From the NCBI GenBank assembly GCA_046155505.1, contig JBJXFK010000251.1, positions 1 through 29,548 of the forward strand: 29,548 nt of DNA, in the 5' to 3' direction. Numbering within the stretch: position 1 is the stretch's first letter; each line of letters starts with the position of its first letter. Origin of the DNA: JBJXFK01 sp046155505. Its GTDB lineage: Bacteria; Planctomycetota; Phycisphaerae; UBA1845; Fen-1342. Positions 16,325 through 27,463 of this stretch are shown here, one piece after another. Below the pieces are notes generated by a model, which saw only the letters and a list, made by a program, of their open reading frames with translations, ran no database searches and was not told the origin of the DNA. Position numbers and translations under genes: made by a program.

Positions 16325-16804
16325 GTGCATTCTCCGGCATCACTGAGACATGAGGTCTTGGGGTTGTTTGTCGGTTCATTGCTTCGCGAGCATGTGGCGC
16401 GACAGCGGCTCGGGCGCGTGTTCGGCCCCGATGCGCTGATGCAGCTCGGCGACCAGCGTTTCAGTCCCGATTGCAGCGTCCTGCTCAGTGCGATTGCCGA
16501 CCGGGCCACGCACGATCGCGTGGTCGGGCCGCTCGACTTGTTGGTCGAAATCACTTCGCCCAGCAAGCGCAAGCACGACCACGACAACAAGCTGCCGGCC
16601 TATCGCGAAGGCCAAGTCGGTGAAATCTGGCTGATCGACGCCGAGCGGCGGCAGTTCGAGGTACATGCGCTCACGGCGCGCGGCTATGAAACCAAGGTGC
16701 TGCCGACGGGGCGCTGGACGTCGATTGCGGTTGCAGGGCTGGTTGTCGACGTTGACTGGTTTTGGCGCGAGCCGCTGCCGAGTTTGGCGGAGTGTCAGCC
16801 ATAA
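16325..16804 (+). CDS. Uma2-family (DUF820) PD-(D/E)XK nuclease, probably N-truncated
   Basis: A 159-residue frame from GTG 16325. It carries the nuclease-fold core of the Uma2 family: SPDCSVL (the PD of the motif), LLVEITSPS (the acidic E), and KHDHDNKLPAYREGQVGEIWLID, the Lys- and Trp-containing segment typical of these proteins. The family is abundant in cyanobacteria and planctomycetes and its biological role is unclear. The start at 16325 falls within the domain (the first strand, AEYVDGAII, lies before it), and a TAA at 16241 separates it from the plausible original ATG at 16154, so this may be a remnant. The stop overlaps the next gene by 13 nt. Confidence 0.6.
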   Translation: MHSPASLRHEVLGLFVGSLLREHVARQRLGRVFGPDALMQLGDQRFSPDCSVLLSAIADRATHDRVVGPLDLLVEITSPSKRKHDHDNKLPAYREGQVGEIWLIDAERRQFEVHALTARGYETKVLPTGRWTSIAVAGLVVDVDWFWREPLPSLAECQP

Positions 16805-17496
16805 GCGTTGAATTTGGCTCCGACAGGCCGCTGCCGCTTATTCTCCTCCCAGGCATGGGCGCGATGGCCGATCTGTATGCCGCGCAGCGTGTCTCATTTC
16901 CGCAATTGATCGTGCCGCCGTGGCTGCCTGCGACGCCGGGCGAATCTCTCGGCGACTATGCACGGCGAATGGCGAAGGCTGTCGATCCCGGCGGGCCGTG
17001 CGTGGTTGGTGGAACGTCGTTTGGCGGCTTTGTCGCGGTTGAGATGGCGCGGCTCCTCAATTGTCGTGGTTGCATCCTGATCAGCAGCGCGCGAAGTGCC
17101 GCGCGTTTGCCCAGGCGCGTGCGCTGGTTGCGTTTGGTCAGCCCCGTGTTTGCCCCGTGGAGCTATCGATTCGCCGTCGCCGCTACGCCGACGATCAGCC
17201 GAGTTCTCAAGCCGTTCGTGCGACCGGCGGTGACGCGGTTCCTGCGGCACGTCGCGCGGTCGGACGCCGAGTTTCTGCGGTGGGCGACCTACGCGACGCT
17301 TCGCTGGCGCAGTGACGGCGAGTGTCCGGTGCCCATCCGGCACGTTCATGGCGGGCGCGACTTTACGCTGCCGCCGCGCGGTGTGGGTGCGGATGAGATC
17401 ATTGACGGCGGCGGGCACCTGATTGTGATGACGCATGCGGCCCGCGTAAATGCGTTTGTCCAACGGGCGCTGGTGGAATTTGGAGCGCTGCGATGA
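16792..17496 (+). CDS. Alpha/beta-fold hydrolase
   Basis: A 234-residue serine hydrolase of the alpha/beta class. LPLILLPGMGAMADLY provides the oxyanion-loop strand, GTSFGG (residues ~74-79) the nucleophile elbow with Ser76, HGGRDFTLPP the acidic residue and GGGHLIVMTH the catalytic His. A small lid region (LPRRVRWLRLVSPVFAPW) lies between. The substrate is unknown; esterase or acyl-transfer roles are both possible. GTG 16792 is chosen because GGCGGA lies directly before it and it keeps the overlap with the Uma2 gene short; a TTG at 16762 would add ten residues without similarity. A block of dispersed repeats follows. Confidence 0.75.
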   Translation: MSAISVEFGSDRPLPLILLPGMGAMADLYAAQRVSFPQLIVPPWLPATPGESLGDYARRMAKAVDPGGPCVVGGTSFGGFVAVEMARLLNCRGCILISSARSAARLPRRVRWLRLVSPVFAPWSYRFAVAATPTISRVLKPFVRPAVTRFLRHVARSDAEFLRWATYATLRWRSDGECPVPIRHVHGGRDFTLPPRGVGADEIIDGGGHLIVMTHAARVNAFVQRALVEFGALR

Positions 17497-17527
17497 TGCG
17501 TTTGGGCGCACGCTGCGCGTGCCTTCA

Positions 17528-17550
17528 CTCGCTTGCGCGTCGCGTTCGGA
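17528..17550 (+). repeat. 23-bp dispersed repeat, copy 3
   Basis: Matches copies 1 and 2 with one difference (CTCGCTT instead of CTCGCTG). It lies 31 bp past the stop codon of the hydrolase gene and is followed by a terminator-like hairpin at 17580. Confidence 0.75.
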
Positions 17551-17579
17551 GCGCTCGCTCGCGCATACAGACATGGAGA

Positions 17580-17602
17580 GCCGCCGCTCCCGGCTGCTTC
17601 TC
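17580..17602 (+). terminator. Terminator-like 18-nt hairpin, single copy
   Basis: GCCGCCGCTCCCGGCTGC at 17580-17597, followed by TTCTC, is a variant of the hairpin at 9152 with an altered loop. It could end transcription of the hydrolase gene. Confidence 0.4.
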
Positions 17603-17611
17603 TTCGCCCGC

Positions 17612-17637
17612 ATATCGACGCGAACGGTCGTCGGCAC
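17612..17637. repeat. 26-bp hairpin repeat, diverged copy
   Basis: Matches the element at 28256-28281 in 22 of 26 bases, with core CGACGCGAACGGTCGTCGGC. Confidence 0.55.
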
Positions 17638-17655
17638 TGCACGCAAACCTGGAGC

Positions 17656-17678
17656 ACCGCGGCCCTCCGCGGTTCTTT
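17656..17678 (+). terminator. Perfect hairpin with CCCT loop and T-run
   Basis: ACCGCGG pairs perfectly with CCGCGGT around a CCCT loop, followed by TCTTT. The flanking GGAGC before it and the loop match the architecture of the 18-nt hairpin family, suggesting a related terminator module. Confidence 0.45.
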
Positions 17679-17781
17679 GGGCGCACACGCATTCCGAGGC
17701 GAACAGCCGTCGGCGCGGCCTCCGGCGGCGTTACACTTTCGCGATTGAGTTTCATTCGGCACGAACGACGAAGGAATCGCG

Positions 17782-19326
17782 ATGGCGAATGCCGCGAAGT
17801 CACCGAAACCCACGCTCGCTCGGCGATCCGCCGGAGTGTTGCTGCATCCCACATCGCTGCCCGGCCCGCACGGCTGCGGCGACTTGGGCGATGAGGCGTA
17901 TCGATTCGTCGAGTTCCTGCGCAGCGCCGGCATGCGCTGGTGGCAGCTGCTGCCCACCACGCCGATCGGGCCGGCGAATTCGCCGTATAGCTCGTGCTCG
18001 GCATTTGCGGGCGAGCCGCTGCTGATCAATCTCGACTTCCTGGCCGACGAAGAGCTGCTTGACGATGCAGATCTAGCGCCGCCGCGTGGGTTTGATCGTG
18101 ACCGCGTGAAATATGGCGACACGATGGCGTTTCGACACGCGCGGCTAAAGACGGCATACGAGCGTTTCACGAAGCTCGGCGACGGCGAGATGCGCGAGGA
18201 TTTCGAGCGGTTTTGCGAGGATGAGGCGAGCTGGCTCGACGATTTTTCGCTGTTCTTCGCGATCAAGCAGATGCACCGCGGCAAGCCGTGGACAACCTGG
18301 CAGCCCGATCTGCGCGACTGCAAACCGGCCGCGAGCAAGGCCGCGCGCGAGAAGCTGCACGCGGCGATCGAGTACGAGAAATTCGTGCAGTTTCTCTACG
18401 ACCGACAGTGGAACGCGCTGCGGCACTATTGCGGCATCTGCAACGTCGGCATCATCGGCGACCTGCCGATTTTTGTGACGCATGACAGTGCAGACGTTTG
18501 GGCGCGGCGAGAGTTGTTCCTGCTTGATCGCGACGGGCGAGCAAAGCTGATTTCGGGTTGCCCGCCGGACGCGATGTTCACGAATGGGCAGCGCTGGGGG
18601 CATCCGCACTATGCATGGCCGGCGCACGCACGCGAGGGTTTCGCGTGGTGGGTGCGGCGATTCGCAGAAATGTTCAAGCGCTTCGACGCCGTGCGGATTG
18701 ACCATTTTCTCGGCTTTCACCAGACGTTTCAGATACCGGCCAGAGCGAAACACACCGAGGGCGGCAAGTATGTGCCGACGCCGGGTGATGCGTTGTTCTC
18801 TGCCGTTCGGCGAGCGTTGGGCAAGCTGGAGATCGTGGCGGAAGACCTCGGCAACGTGACTGATGGGGCGATCAAGTTGCGCGACAAGCACAAGATGCCG
18901 GGCATGCGCGTGATTCAGAATGCGTTTTGGGATGGGGCGCGGTATGACCAGCCGCACAACTATCCGGTCGGGTCGGCGGCGTACACCGGCACGCACGACA
19001 CGGACACAGTGGTCGGCTGGTATCGCGATTTCTCGAGCAAACGCGGCAAGGGCGGCGACGGTCTGACCAATTTGGAGCGGATACATCGATATCTCGATCG
19101 ACCGACGAGCAAGGACATTCATTGGGGTTTCATCCGGCTGGTGATGGCGTCGCCGGCGAGTACGGCGATCGTGCCGATGCAGGACTTGCTGGGGCTGGGC
19201 AGCGAAGCGCGGATGAACATTCCGGCGACGGTGAAGAAAAATTGGGAGTGGCGGATGCGCAGCGGGGCCGCGAGCGAAAAGATTGCGGAGCGACTGCGGC
19301 GAATGTGTCAGGCGTATGAGCGATGA
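17782..19326 (+). CDS. malQ: 4-alpha-glucanotransferase (amylomaltase), GH77
   Basis: A 514-residue enzyme that transfers alpha-1,4-glucan segments between maltodextrins or to glucose, in glycogen and maltodextrin metabolism in the cytoplasm. Family landmarks appear in order: GVLLHPTSLPGPHGCGDLG near the start, WWQLLPTTPIG and NSPYSSCSAFAG (residues ~54-75), GDLPIFV at ~226, RIDHFLGF with the nucleophile Asp307, AEDLG with the acid/base Glu354, and GTHDTDT with Asp406. The length matches bacterial amylomaltases of the short (Thermus-like) type, without the extra N-terminal domain of E. coli MalQ. The start has AAGGA a few bases before the ATG. No other glycogen gene is in the window; it is followed by a terminator-like hairpin. 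Confidence 0.95.
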   Translation: MANAAKSPKPTLARRSAGVLLHPTSLPGPHGCGDLGDEAYRFVEFLRSAGMRWWQLLPTTPIGPANSPYSSCSAFAGEPLLINLDFLADEELLDDADLAPPRGFDRDRVKYGDTMAFRHARLKTAYERFTKLGDGEMREDFERFCEDEASWLDDFSLFFAIKQMHRGKPWTTWQPDLRDCKPAASKAAREKLHAAIEYEKFVQFLYDRQWNALRHYCGICNVGIIGDLPIFVTHDSADVWARRELFLLDRDGRAKLISGCPPDAMFTNGQRWGHPHYAWPAHAREGFAWWVRRFAEMFKRFDAVRIDHFLGFHQTFQIPARAKHTEGGKYVPTPGDALFSAVRRALGKLEIVAEDLGNVTDGAIKLRDKHKMPGMRVIQNAFWDGARYDQPHNYPVGSAAYTGTHDTDTVVGWYRDFSSKRGKGGDGLTNLERIHRYLDRPTSKDIHWGFIRLVMASPASTAIVPMQDLLGLGSEARMNIPATVKKNWEWRMRSGAASEKIAERLRRMCQAYER

Positions 19327-19353
19327 ACGCACGCGCGGTCGAGAATTTGTGGA

Positions 19354-19379
19354 ATTGCCGCCCTCGGCTGCTCTCTTTT
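19354..19379 (+). terminator. Terminator-like hairpin after malQ
   Basis: ATTGCCGCCCTCGGCTGC (19354-19371), followed by TCTCTTTT, lies 27 bp past the malQ stop. The stem is shortened to GCCG/CGGC compared with other copies. Confidence 0.5.
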
Positions 19380-19442
19380 GTGGGCGGCGAGTAGTGACGC
19401 GCCGTGTGTTTAGCCCAGCAAATTGCGGGTATGTGAGATGTG

Positions 19443-20309
19443 ATGACGAGTAAGTCGAACACGTTGGGCCTGATCGCTGGCGAAGGCGAATTGCCGCTGC
19501 TGGTCGCGCGCAATGCCAAGCGGGCGAACCTGCGGTTGGTCGTGGTCGGGCTGCGCGGTCACGCGGACCCCGCGCTGCGCGAATATGCCGACCGATTTTG
19601 TTATCGCGGGATCGTGCAGGTGGGGCGGTGGATTTCGGCCTTGCGGGCGGGCGGGTGCGGCGAAGTGATCATGGTAGGGCGGGTGAAGAAGTCGACCATG
19701 TTCGCGGGGCCGCGCTGGTTGCAGTGGTTGCAGTACCTGCCCGACCTGACGACGATACGGCTCTGGTACTTTGCGACGCGCGACAAGCGGAACGACACGC
19801 TGCTGCGTGCGGTCGCGGACGAAATGGGGCGGCGCGGCCTGACGATGATCGACTCGACACGTTACATCCCGGAAGCGATGGCCGGCGTCGGATTGCATAC
19901 GCCGAGCGGGTTGCGTCCGGCGAGCGAGGCGCCGCGCGGCGTGATCGACGATGCCGAATTCGCGTGGCCGATTTTGAAGCAGGTGGCGGCGCTGGACATC
20001 GGACAGTCGATCGCGGTGAAAGAACGCGAGATCATCGCGGTCGAGGCGATCGAGGGGACGGACAAACTGATCAAACGTACCGCGGAACTCTGTCCACAGG
20101 GCGGCTGGACGCTGGTCAAGGTGGCCAAGCCGAATCAGGACATGCGGTTCGACGTGCCGACGATCGGTCCGAACACGATTGAGAATCTGCACGCGGCGCG
20201 GGCGGCGGGGCTGGTGATCGAGGCGGGCAAGACGATCATCCTCGAACGTGAGCGGACGCTGGCGCTGGCGGAGAAGTTGCGGATTGCGGTGATTGGGCGG
20301 GCCGAGTGA
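19443..20309 (+). CDS. lpxI: UDP-2,3-diacylglucosamine pyrophosphatase LpxI
   Basis: A 288-residue enzyme of the LpxI (formerly DUF1009) family. It hydrolyses UDP-2,3-diacylglucosamine to lipid X and UMP in lipid A synthesis at the cytoplasmic side of the inner membrane. Visible family features are the opening LGLIAGEGELPLLVARNAKR, the segment EVIMVGRVKK, the central LLRAVADEMGRRG and STRYIPE, and the C-terminal catalytic domain with KEREIIAVEAIEGTDKLI, VKVAKPNQDMRFDVPTIG and GLVIEAGKTIIL. LpxI replaces the unrelated LpxH of E. coli in many bacteria. ATG 19443 is chosen; GTG 19440 is one codon earlier. No other lpx gene is nearby. It indicates that the organism makes lipid A and so has an outer membrane. 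Confidence 0.92.
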   Translation: MTSKSNTLGLIAGEGELPLLVARNAKRANLRLVVVGLRGHADPALREYADRFCYRGIVQVGRWISALRAGGCGEVIMVGRVKKSTMFAGPRWLQWLQYLPDLTTIRLWYFATRDKRNDTLLRAVADEMGRRGLTMIDSTRYIPEAMAGVGLHTPSGLRPASEAPRGVIDDAEFAWPILKQVAALDIGQSIAVKEREIIAVEAIEGTDKLIKRTAELCPQGGWTLVKVAKPNQDMRFDVPTIGPNTIENLHAARAAGLVIEAGKTIILERERTLALAEKLRIAVIGRAE

Positions 20310-20332
20310 AATCGGACACGCGACCATGCACA

Positions 20333-20358
20333 GCTGCCGCCCGCGGCTGCTTTCTTTT
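20333..20358 (+). terminator. Terminator-like hairpin after lpxI
   Basis: GCTGCCGCCCGCGGCTGC (20333-20350), followed by TTTCTTTT, lies 24 bp past the lpxI stop, the expected position for an intrinsic terminator. Confidence 0.55.
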
Positions 20359-20418
20359 GCGTCGCACGATACCTCGCGCGCTCGGGTTTCGGTTTGTGGC
20401 TCGCTTCGCTCGCGTTCG

Positions 20419-20441
20419 CTCGCTTGCGCGTCGCGTTCGGA
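20419..20441 (+). repeat. 23-bp dispersed repeat, copy 4
   Basis: Identical to copy 3 at 17528-17550. It is preceded by related GCTCGCTTCGCTCGCG modules (20399-20418) and by GCGCTCGGGTTTCGG (20369-20383), which recalls the end of the 32-bp element at 6145. Confidence 0.75.
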
Positions 20442-20471
20442 TCGGTCGCGCACGCATGCCGACATTGTGGA

Positions 20472-20495
20472 GCTGCCGCCCGCGGCTGCTTTTTT
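20472..20495 (+). terminator. Terminator-like hairpin, second copy in the lpxI-YHS gap
   Basis: GCTGCCGCCCGCGGCTGC (20472-20489) is followed by TTTTTTC, the strongest T-run of the family. It lies 82 bp before the next gene. Confidence 0.55.
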
Positions 20496-20576
20496 CGGCG
20501 TCATTCATGAAGCGCGAGCGATACACATTCTTCGACAGATAGCCAACACGCCCGGTCGCGGGTATTCTCTTTGACC

Positions 20577-21260
20577 ATGACTTCGCGAAACGCAATTTGG
20601 ATTGTCACTGCCGGTGCATCGATCACGATGTGTCTACTCGCAGCGCCCGTCGCGGCTCAGGATAAGGCCGCCGACGCAAAGGCCGGCGAAACCAAGAGCG
20701 GCGAATCCACGGGTGAACCCTCCGGCCCGCTTTGCCCGGTGATGGAAGGCGAGCCGATCGATCCGAAGACTTGGGTTCGGTATCGCGGCAAGCGCGTGTA
20801 CGTCTGTTGCGAAGAGTGCGTGCAGCAGTTCAAAGAAGACCCCGAGAAGTATGCCGCCGGAATCAAGGTGCAGTGGGATGCCATGCGACCGCTGCGGGTG
20901 CAGATCAAGTGCCCCGTGACGGGCGAAACGCCGCAAAGCAAGTTTCTCGTCGAGCTGCCGGACCGCGACGTGTTTTTCGCGAACGCCGACGCGCAGGAGA
21001 AGTTTCGCAAAGACCGCAAGCCGTTCCTGAAAAAGCTTGACGAAGAGTGTTACACGTTTCAGGGGATGTGCCCGTGCGGCGGCAAGGAAATCGACCCGAC
21101 GATCTCGCACAAATTCGGCGAGCGGACGGTCTATTTCTGCTGCGAGGGTTGCGTCGAGCCGTTCAAGAAAGACGGCGAGCCGGCGATCAAGAAACTCGAC
21201 GAGCACATCAAATCGAACGAAGCGAAGTTCAAGAAGGCTGAGAAGCCCCGCGCTCCCTGA
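20577..21260 (+). CDS. Exported protein with two YHS/TRASH-type metal-binding motifs
   Basis: A 227-residue protein with a signal peptide (residues 1-28, ending APVAAQD). After a charged linker come two similar Cys-rich modules: CPVMEGEPIDPKTWVRYRGK then VYVCCEECVQQFKEDPEKY, and CPCGGKEIDPTISHKFGER then VYFCCEGCVEPFKKDGEPAI. Each has the YHS/TRASH pattern: one Cys in a leading C-P turn, then a V-Y-x-C-C-x-x-C knuckle followed by a helix with F-K. Between them a third, Cys-poor repeat-like segment (CPVTGETPQSKFLVELPDRD) may be a decayed copy. Such modules bind soft or transition metals, so a periplasmic metal-chaperone or sensor role is likely, but the metal is unknown. ATG 20577 is preferred to the TTG six bases upstream. 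No metal pump lies nearby. Confidence 0.82.
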   Translation: MTSRNAIWIVTAGASITMCLLAAPVAAQDKAADAKAGETKSGESTGEPSGPLCPVMEGEPIDPKTWVRYRGKRVYVCCEECVQQFKEDPEKYAAGIKVQWDAMRPLRVQIKCPVTGETPQSKFLVELPDRDVFFANADAQEKFRKDRKPFLKKLDEECYTFQGMCPCGGKEIDPTISHKFGERTVYFCCEGCVEPFKKDGEPAIKKLDEHIKSNEAKFKKAEKPRAP

Positions 21261-21584
21261 CGATTCATCCGCATGGGTCGCCGTGCTGGCTCGTTTTCAC
21301 GCGATTTGTGGCTGGGCCAGACGGCTCGGTCGCGGCGTGAGAATCGAAGAAAGACCGGTCGGAGACCGGTCCCCCAGCGCAGCGAGGCCGGCCCCGCCGA
21401 GCGCACGGCGACCGTTTCTCCACCGCGTCGCAAGTCTCGCGGTGTTCAGCAGTTCCTGCTATAGTTGACGGTTCGACTGACGGCGCGGGACACGGTTCGT
21501 CCGGCCGGGGAATACCACTAACCTGAGCGCGGCCAGCGACTTACATTGACGACATGGCGGCGGATTCCGGGCGGAGAAACGGCG
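21261..21584. other. Intergenic region upstream of efp
   Basis: The 324 bases hold one copy of the 42-bp palindromic repeat (21341-21382), listed separately, and a possible -10 box TATAGT at 21460-21465 without a convincing -35 box. Nothing else was recognised. Confidence 0.5.
21341..21382. repeat. 42-bp palindromic dispersed repeat, copy B, intergenic
   Basis: Matches 2057-2098 at 41 of 42 bases with the same palindromic core ACCGGTC/GACCGGT. This copy lies between genes, whereas copy A is inside a coding region. The flanks differ, so the element moved or was copied on its own. Confidence 0.85.
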
Positions 21585-22142
21585 ATGATCAAGGCGTTCG
21601 ACCTCAAAAAGGGCAAGATCGTGGTCTGGGAGAACGACATGTGGGCCGTGCAAAGCATTTCGATCATGTCGAAGGGCAACTGGCGCAGCTACATGCAGGT
21701 CTGCTTGAAGAACGTGAAGACCGGCCGATCGACCGACCAGCGGTTCGCGACGGATGATAAGTTTGAGACGCCTTTTGTCGAGACCAAGTCGTATGAGTAT
21801 TTGTATCGCGACGGCGGCGACTTTGTGCTGATGGACAAGAGCAATTTTGACCAGATCCAGGTCACCGAAGAGGTGATGAGCGACGCCGACAAGTACTTGA
21901 AGGGTAACGAAGAGGTCCAGTGCCAGTTCATCGACGGCAAAATCGTCGCGGTCGAACTGCCGAACGTGGTTGAGTTGAAGGTGGCCGACACGCCGGGCGT
22001 CGTGAAGGGCGCGACGGCGACCAACCAGACCAAGGACGCGACGCTCGAGACCGGGCTGATGGTAAAGGTGCCGCCGTTTATTGGGATTGGCGAGGTACTG
22101 CGCGTGGACACGCGGACTGGCGAGTATTTGGAACGGGCGTGA
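21585..22142 (+). CDS. efp: Elongation factor P, with atypical loop
   Basis: A 185-residue translation factor that helps ribosomes stalled at polyproline. All three EF-P domains are present: KOW-like N-terminus (MIKAFDLKKGKIVVWENDMW), central OB domain (YEYLYRDGGDFVLMDKSNFDQI) and C-terminal OB domain with GLMVKVPPFIGIGEVLRVDTRTGEYLER, a strong EF-P signature. The loop that reaches the ribosomal P site normally carries a modified Lys or Arg (PGKGQ in E. coli); here it reads SKGNWRSY (residues 29-36), without the Pro-Gly, and an ungapped alignment puts Asn32 at the E. coli Lys34 position. The start is supported by GGAGAAA just upstream. secA follows 152 bp later on the same strand. Confidence 0.93.
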   Translation: MIKAFDLKKGKIVVWENDMWAVQSISIMSKGNWRSYMQVCLKNVKTGRSTDQRFATDDKFETPFVETKSYEYLYRDGGDFVLMDKSNFDQIQVTEEVMSDADKYLKGNEEVQCQFIDGKIVAVELPNVVELKVADTPGVVKGATATNQTKDATLETGLMVKVPPFIGIGEVLRVDTRTGEYLERA

Positions 22143-22146
22143 GCGG

Positions 22147-22261
22147 GGATTAGCGATTAGGGATTGGGGATTAGGGATTGGCGGCCGCGCAGGCTGGTTC
22201 TTTCCAAAATCTCTGAGCACTGAGCACTGCGCATTGCGACCTGAACCCCGAACCCTGAACC
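22147..22261 (+). repeat. Heptamer-period tandem repeats between efp and secA
   Basis: Five 7-bp units GGATTAG, CGATTAG, GGATTGG, GGATTAG, GGATTGG run from 22147 to 22181, five bases after the efp stop. A second run from 22213 to 22261 keeps a 7-bp register: CTGAGCA, CTGAGCA, CTGCGCA, TTGCGAC, CTGAACC, CCGAACC, CTGAACC. Confidence 0.7.
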
Positions 22262-22294
22262 CCCGCATTCGGAATCTGCTGGAGATAAGGAACG

Positions 22295-26275
<3,981 letters not shown>

Positions 26276-26290
26276 GCGCAGTGCATCGTG

Positions 26291-26346
26291 CGAAATGCAA
26301 AGTGCAGAATGCAGAATGCAGAAGGTCGAAGGCTGAAGGGCGAATG
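26291..26346 (+). repeat. Heptamer-period tandem repeat after secA
   Basis: Eight 7-bp units in register: CGAAATG, CAAAGTG, CAGAATG, CAGAATG, CAGAAGG, TCGAAGG, CTGAAGG, GCGAATG. The array starts 16 bases past the secA stop. Confidence 0.75.
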
Positions 26347-26427
26347 CCGACGAGCGCGCGCCGCGAAGGGGAGTAGGCGACTCTCAAACGTGCGCATGCC
26401 GCTCGATCCGCGAACCGGGTGAGGCGT

Positions 26428-27402
26428 ATGCAGCCGCGGCGCGAGAGGCTGGACGATCCGATCGATGCGCCGCCGCACGATACCGGGGTGGTTTCGCTTG
26501 AAGTTGCGCTCGATCAGGATGATCGCCCGCGATGGGATCAGATTTCGCTTGATGTGTTGTGTTCGCGCTGTGGATACAACCTGCGCGGGCTGGGCGAGCC
26601 GCGCTGCCCGGAATGCGGGTTGCAGTTTCAGTGGCGCGATCTGCTGGACGGTTTGGGCCGCACCACGAGCTGGCTGTTCGAGCACAATTGGGCCACGCAG
26701 CCATTGCGATCGTGGATGTTGACGGTCGCCGCCGAGATGCGCGGGCGCACGTTTTGGCGCGATTTGTCGATTCACCACTTCATCACGGCGGGGCCGCTTC
26801 TGGTCATGATGCTCGCGGCACCGATGATGGCGGTGTTCGTGTCGATCACGTTGGCGTTCACGCTTTCCGAAGCGTTGCCCTTCGTGGCCAGTTTCATGCC
26901 GGCGGACTACTTGCGCGGAGTGAATTTCGCGCGGGCGACGCTGATCGAAGTCTCGGAGTTGTGCGGGCAGTATTGCTCGTTTGCCATGTCATTGAACGGC
27001 GAGTTGTTCGCGCTGCCGGCGAGCGTTACGTTCGCCTACGGCATGCTCGCCGTGGTTCTTTGTTGCTATCGGCAAACGCTGGCACGTCGTCGGCTGCGCA
27101 CGATTCAGGTGTTGCGTGTGGTGGCGCACGCGGCGTTTCCGACGGGTGTCGCAGTCGGTTTGCTGCCGATTCTGACAATGTTCTTCGGCACGTGTGTTGA
27201 GTCGATCGCACCGACATATGGATTTATCGTCCCGCTGTCGCTGCTTGTCGCGATCCCTGCGATGGTCGGCGTGATCGTCGGTCGCGGTTTGCGGCTCTAT
27301 CTCGGGATAGGGTCGGGTGTGCCGACCGCCGCGGTCAGCACGGTCCTGGTGATGCTGCTATATCCGTTCGTCTGTGCGCTCGTGGTTATCGTGTTGCATT
27401 GA
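26428..27402 (+). CDS. Zinc-ribbon multi-pass membrane protein, function unknown
   Basis: A 324-residue protein. Residues ~43-63 hold a zinc ribbon (CSRCGYNLRGLGEPRCPECG), after an acidic, disordered N-terminus. The rest carries about five membrane helices, for example FITAGPLLVMMLAAPMMAVF, VTFAYGMLAVVLCC, TGVAVGLLPILTMFF, IVPLSLLVAIPAMVGVIVG and AAVSTVLVMLLYPFVCALVV. Many planctomycete membrane proteins have this same Cys-Tyr-Asn-Leu-Arg-Gly ribbon at the N-terminus, followed by unrelated membrane parts. No enzyme motif is visible. ATG 26428 is chosen because GTGAGG lies just upstream; GTG 26419 is an alternative. It follows secA after a short repeat array and may be read from the same transcript. 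Confidence 0.75.
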   Translation: MQPRRERLDDPIDAPPHDTGVVSLEVALDQDDRPRWDQISLDVLCSRCGYNLRGLGEPRCPECGLQFQWRDLLDGLGRTTSWLFEHNWATQPLRSWMLTVAAEMRGRTFWRDLSIHHFITAGPLLVMMLAAPMMAVFVSITLAFTLSEALPFVASFMPADYLRGVNFARATLIEVSELCGQYCSFAMSLNGELFALPASVTFAYGMLAVVLCCYRQTLARRRLRTIQVLRVVAHAAFPTGVAVGLLPILTMFFGTCVESIAPTYGFIVPLSLLVAIPAMVGVIVGRGLRLYLGIGSGVPTAAVSTVLVMLLYPFVCALVVIVLH

Positions 27403-27428
27403 TTTTGCAGCGGTCCTCGGCAGATATT
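27399..27428 (+). promoter_or_regulatory. Weak candidate promoter for the YdeI/DUF1801 gene
   Basis: TTGATT (27399-27404) and GATATT (27423-27428) are 18 bp apart, giving a leader of about 30 nt to the ATG at 27464. The first box overlaps the stop of the preceding gene. Confidence 0.25.
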
Positions 27429-27463
27429 CCCGCGAGCGAGGAGCCTCGGTAGTATGGCGCTTT

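Larger units (their letters stand above)
17505..17740. repeat. Mosaic of dispersed repeat modules between two genes
   Basis: This stretch joins four repeat families seen elsewhere: the 23-bp element (17528-17550), the 18-nt hairpin (17580-17597), the 26-bp ATGCCGACG-type hairpin (17612-17637) and a perfect hairpin ACCGCGG-CCCT-CCGCGGT (17656-17673) followed by TCTTT. Beyond that, CCGAGGCGAACAGCCGTCGG (17695-17714) resembles the 26-bp element again. No coding capacity was recognised. Confidence 0.7.
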
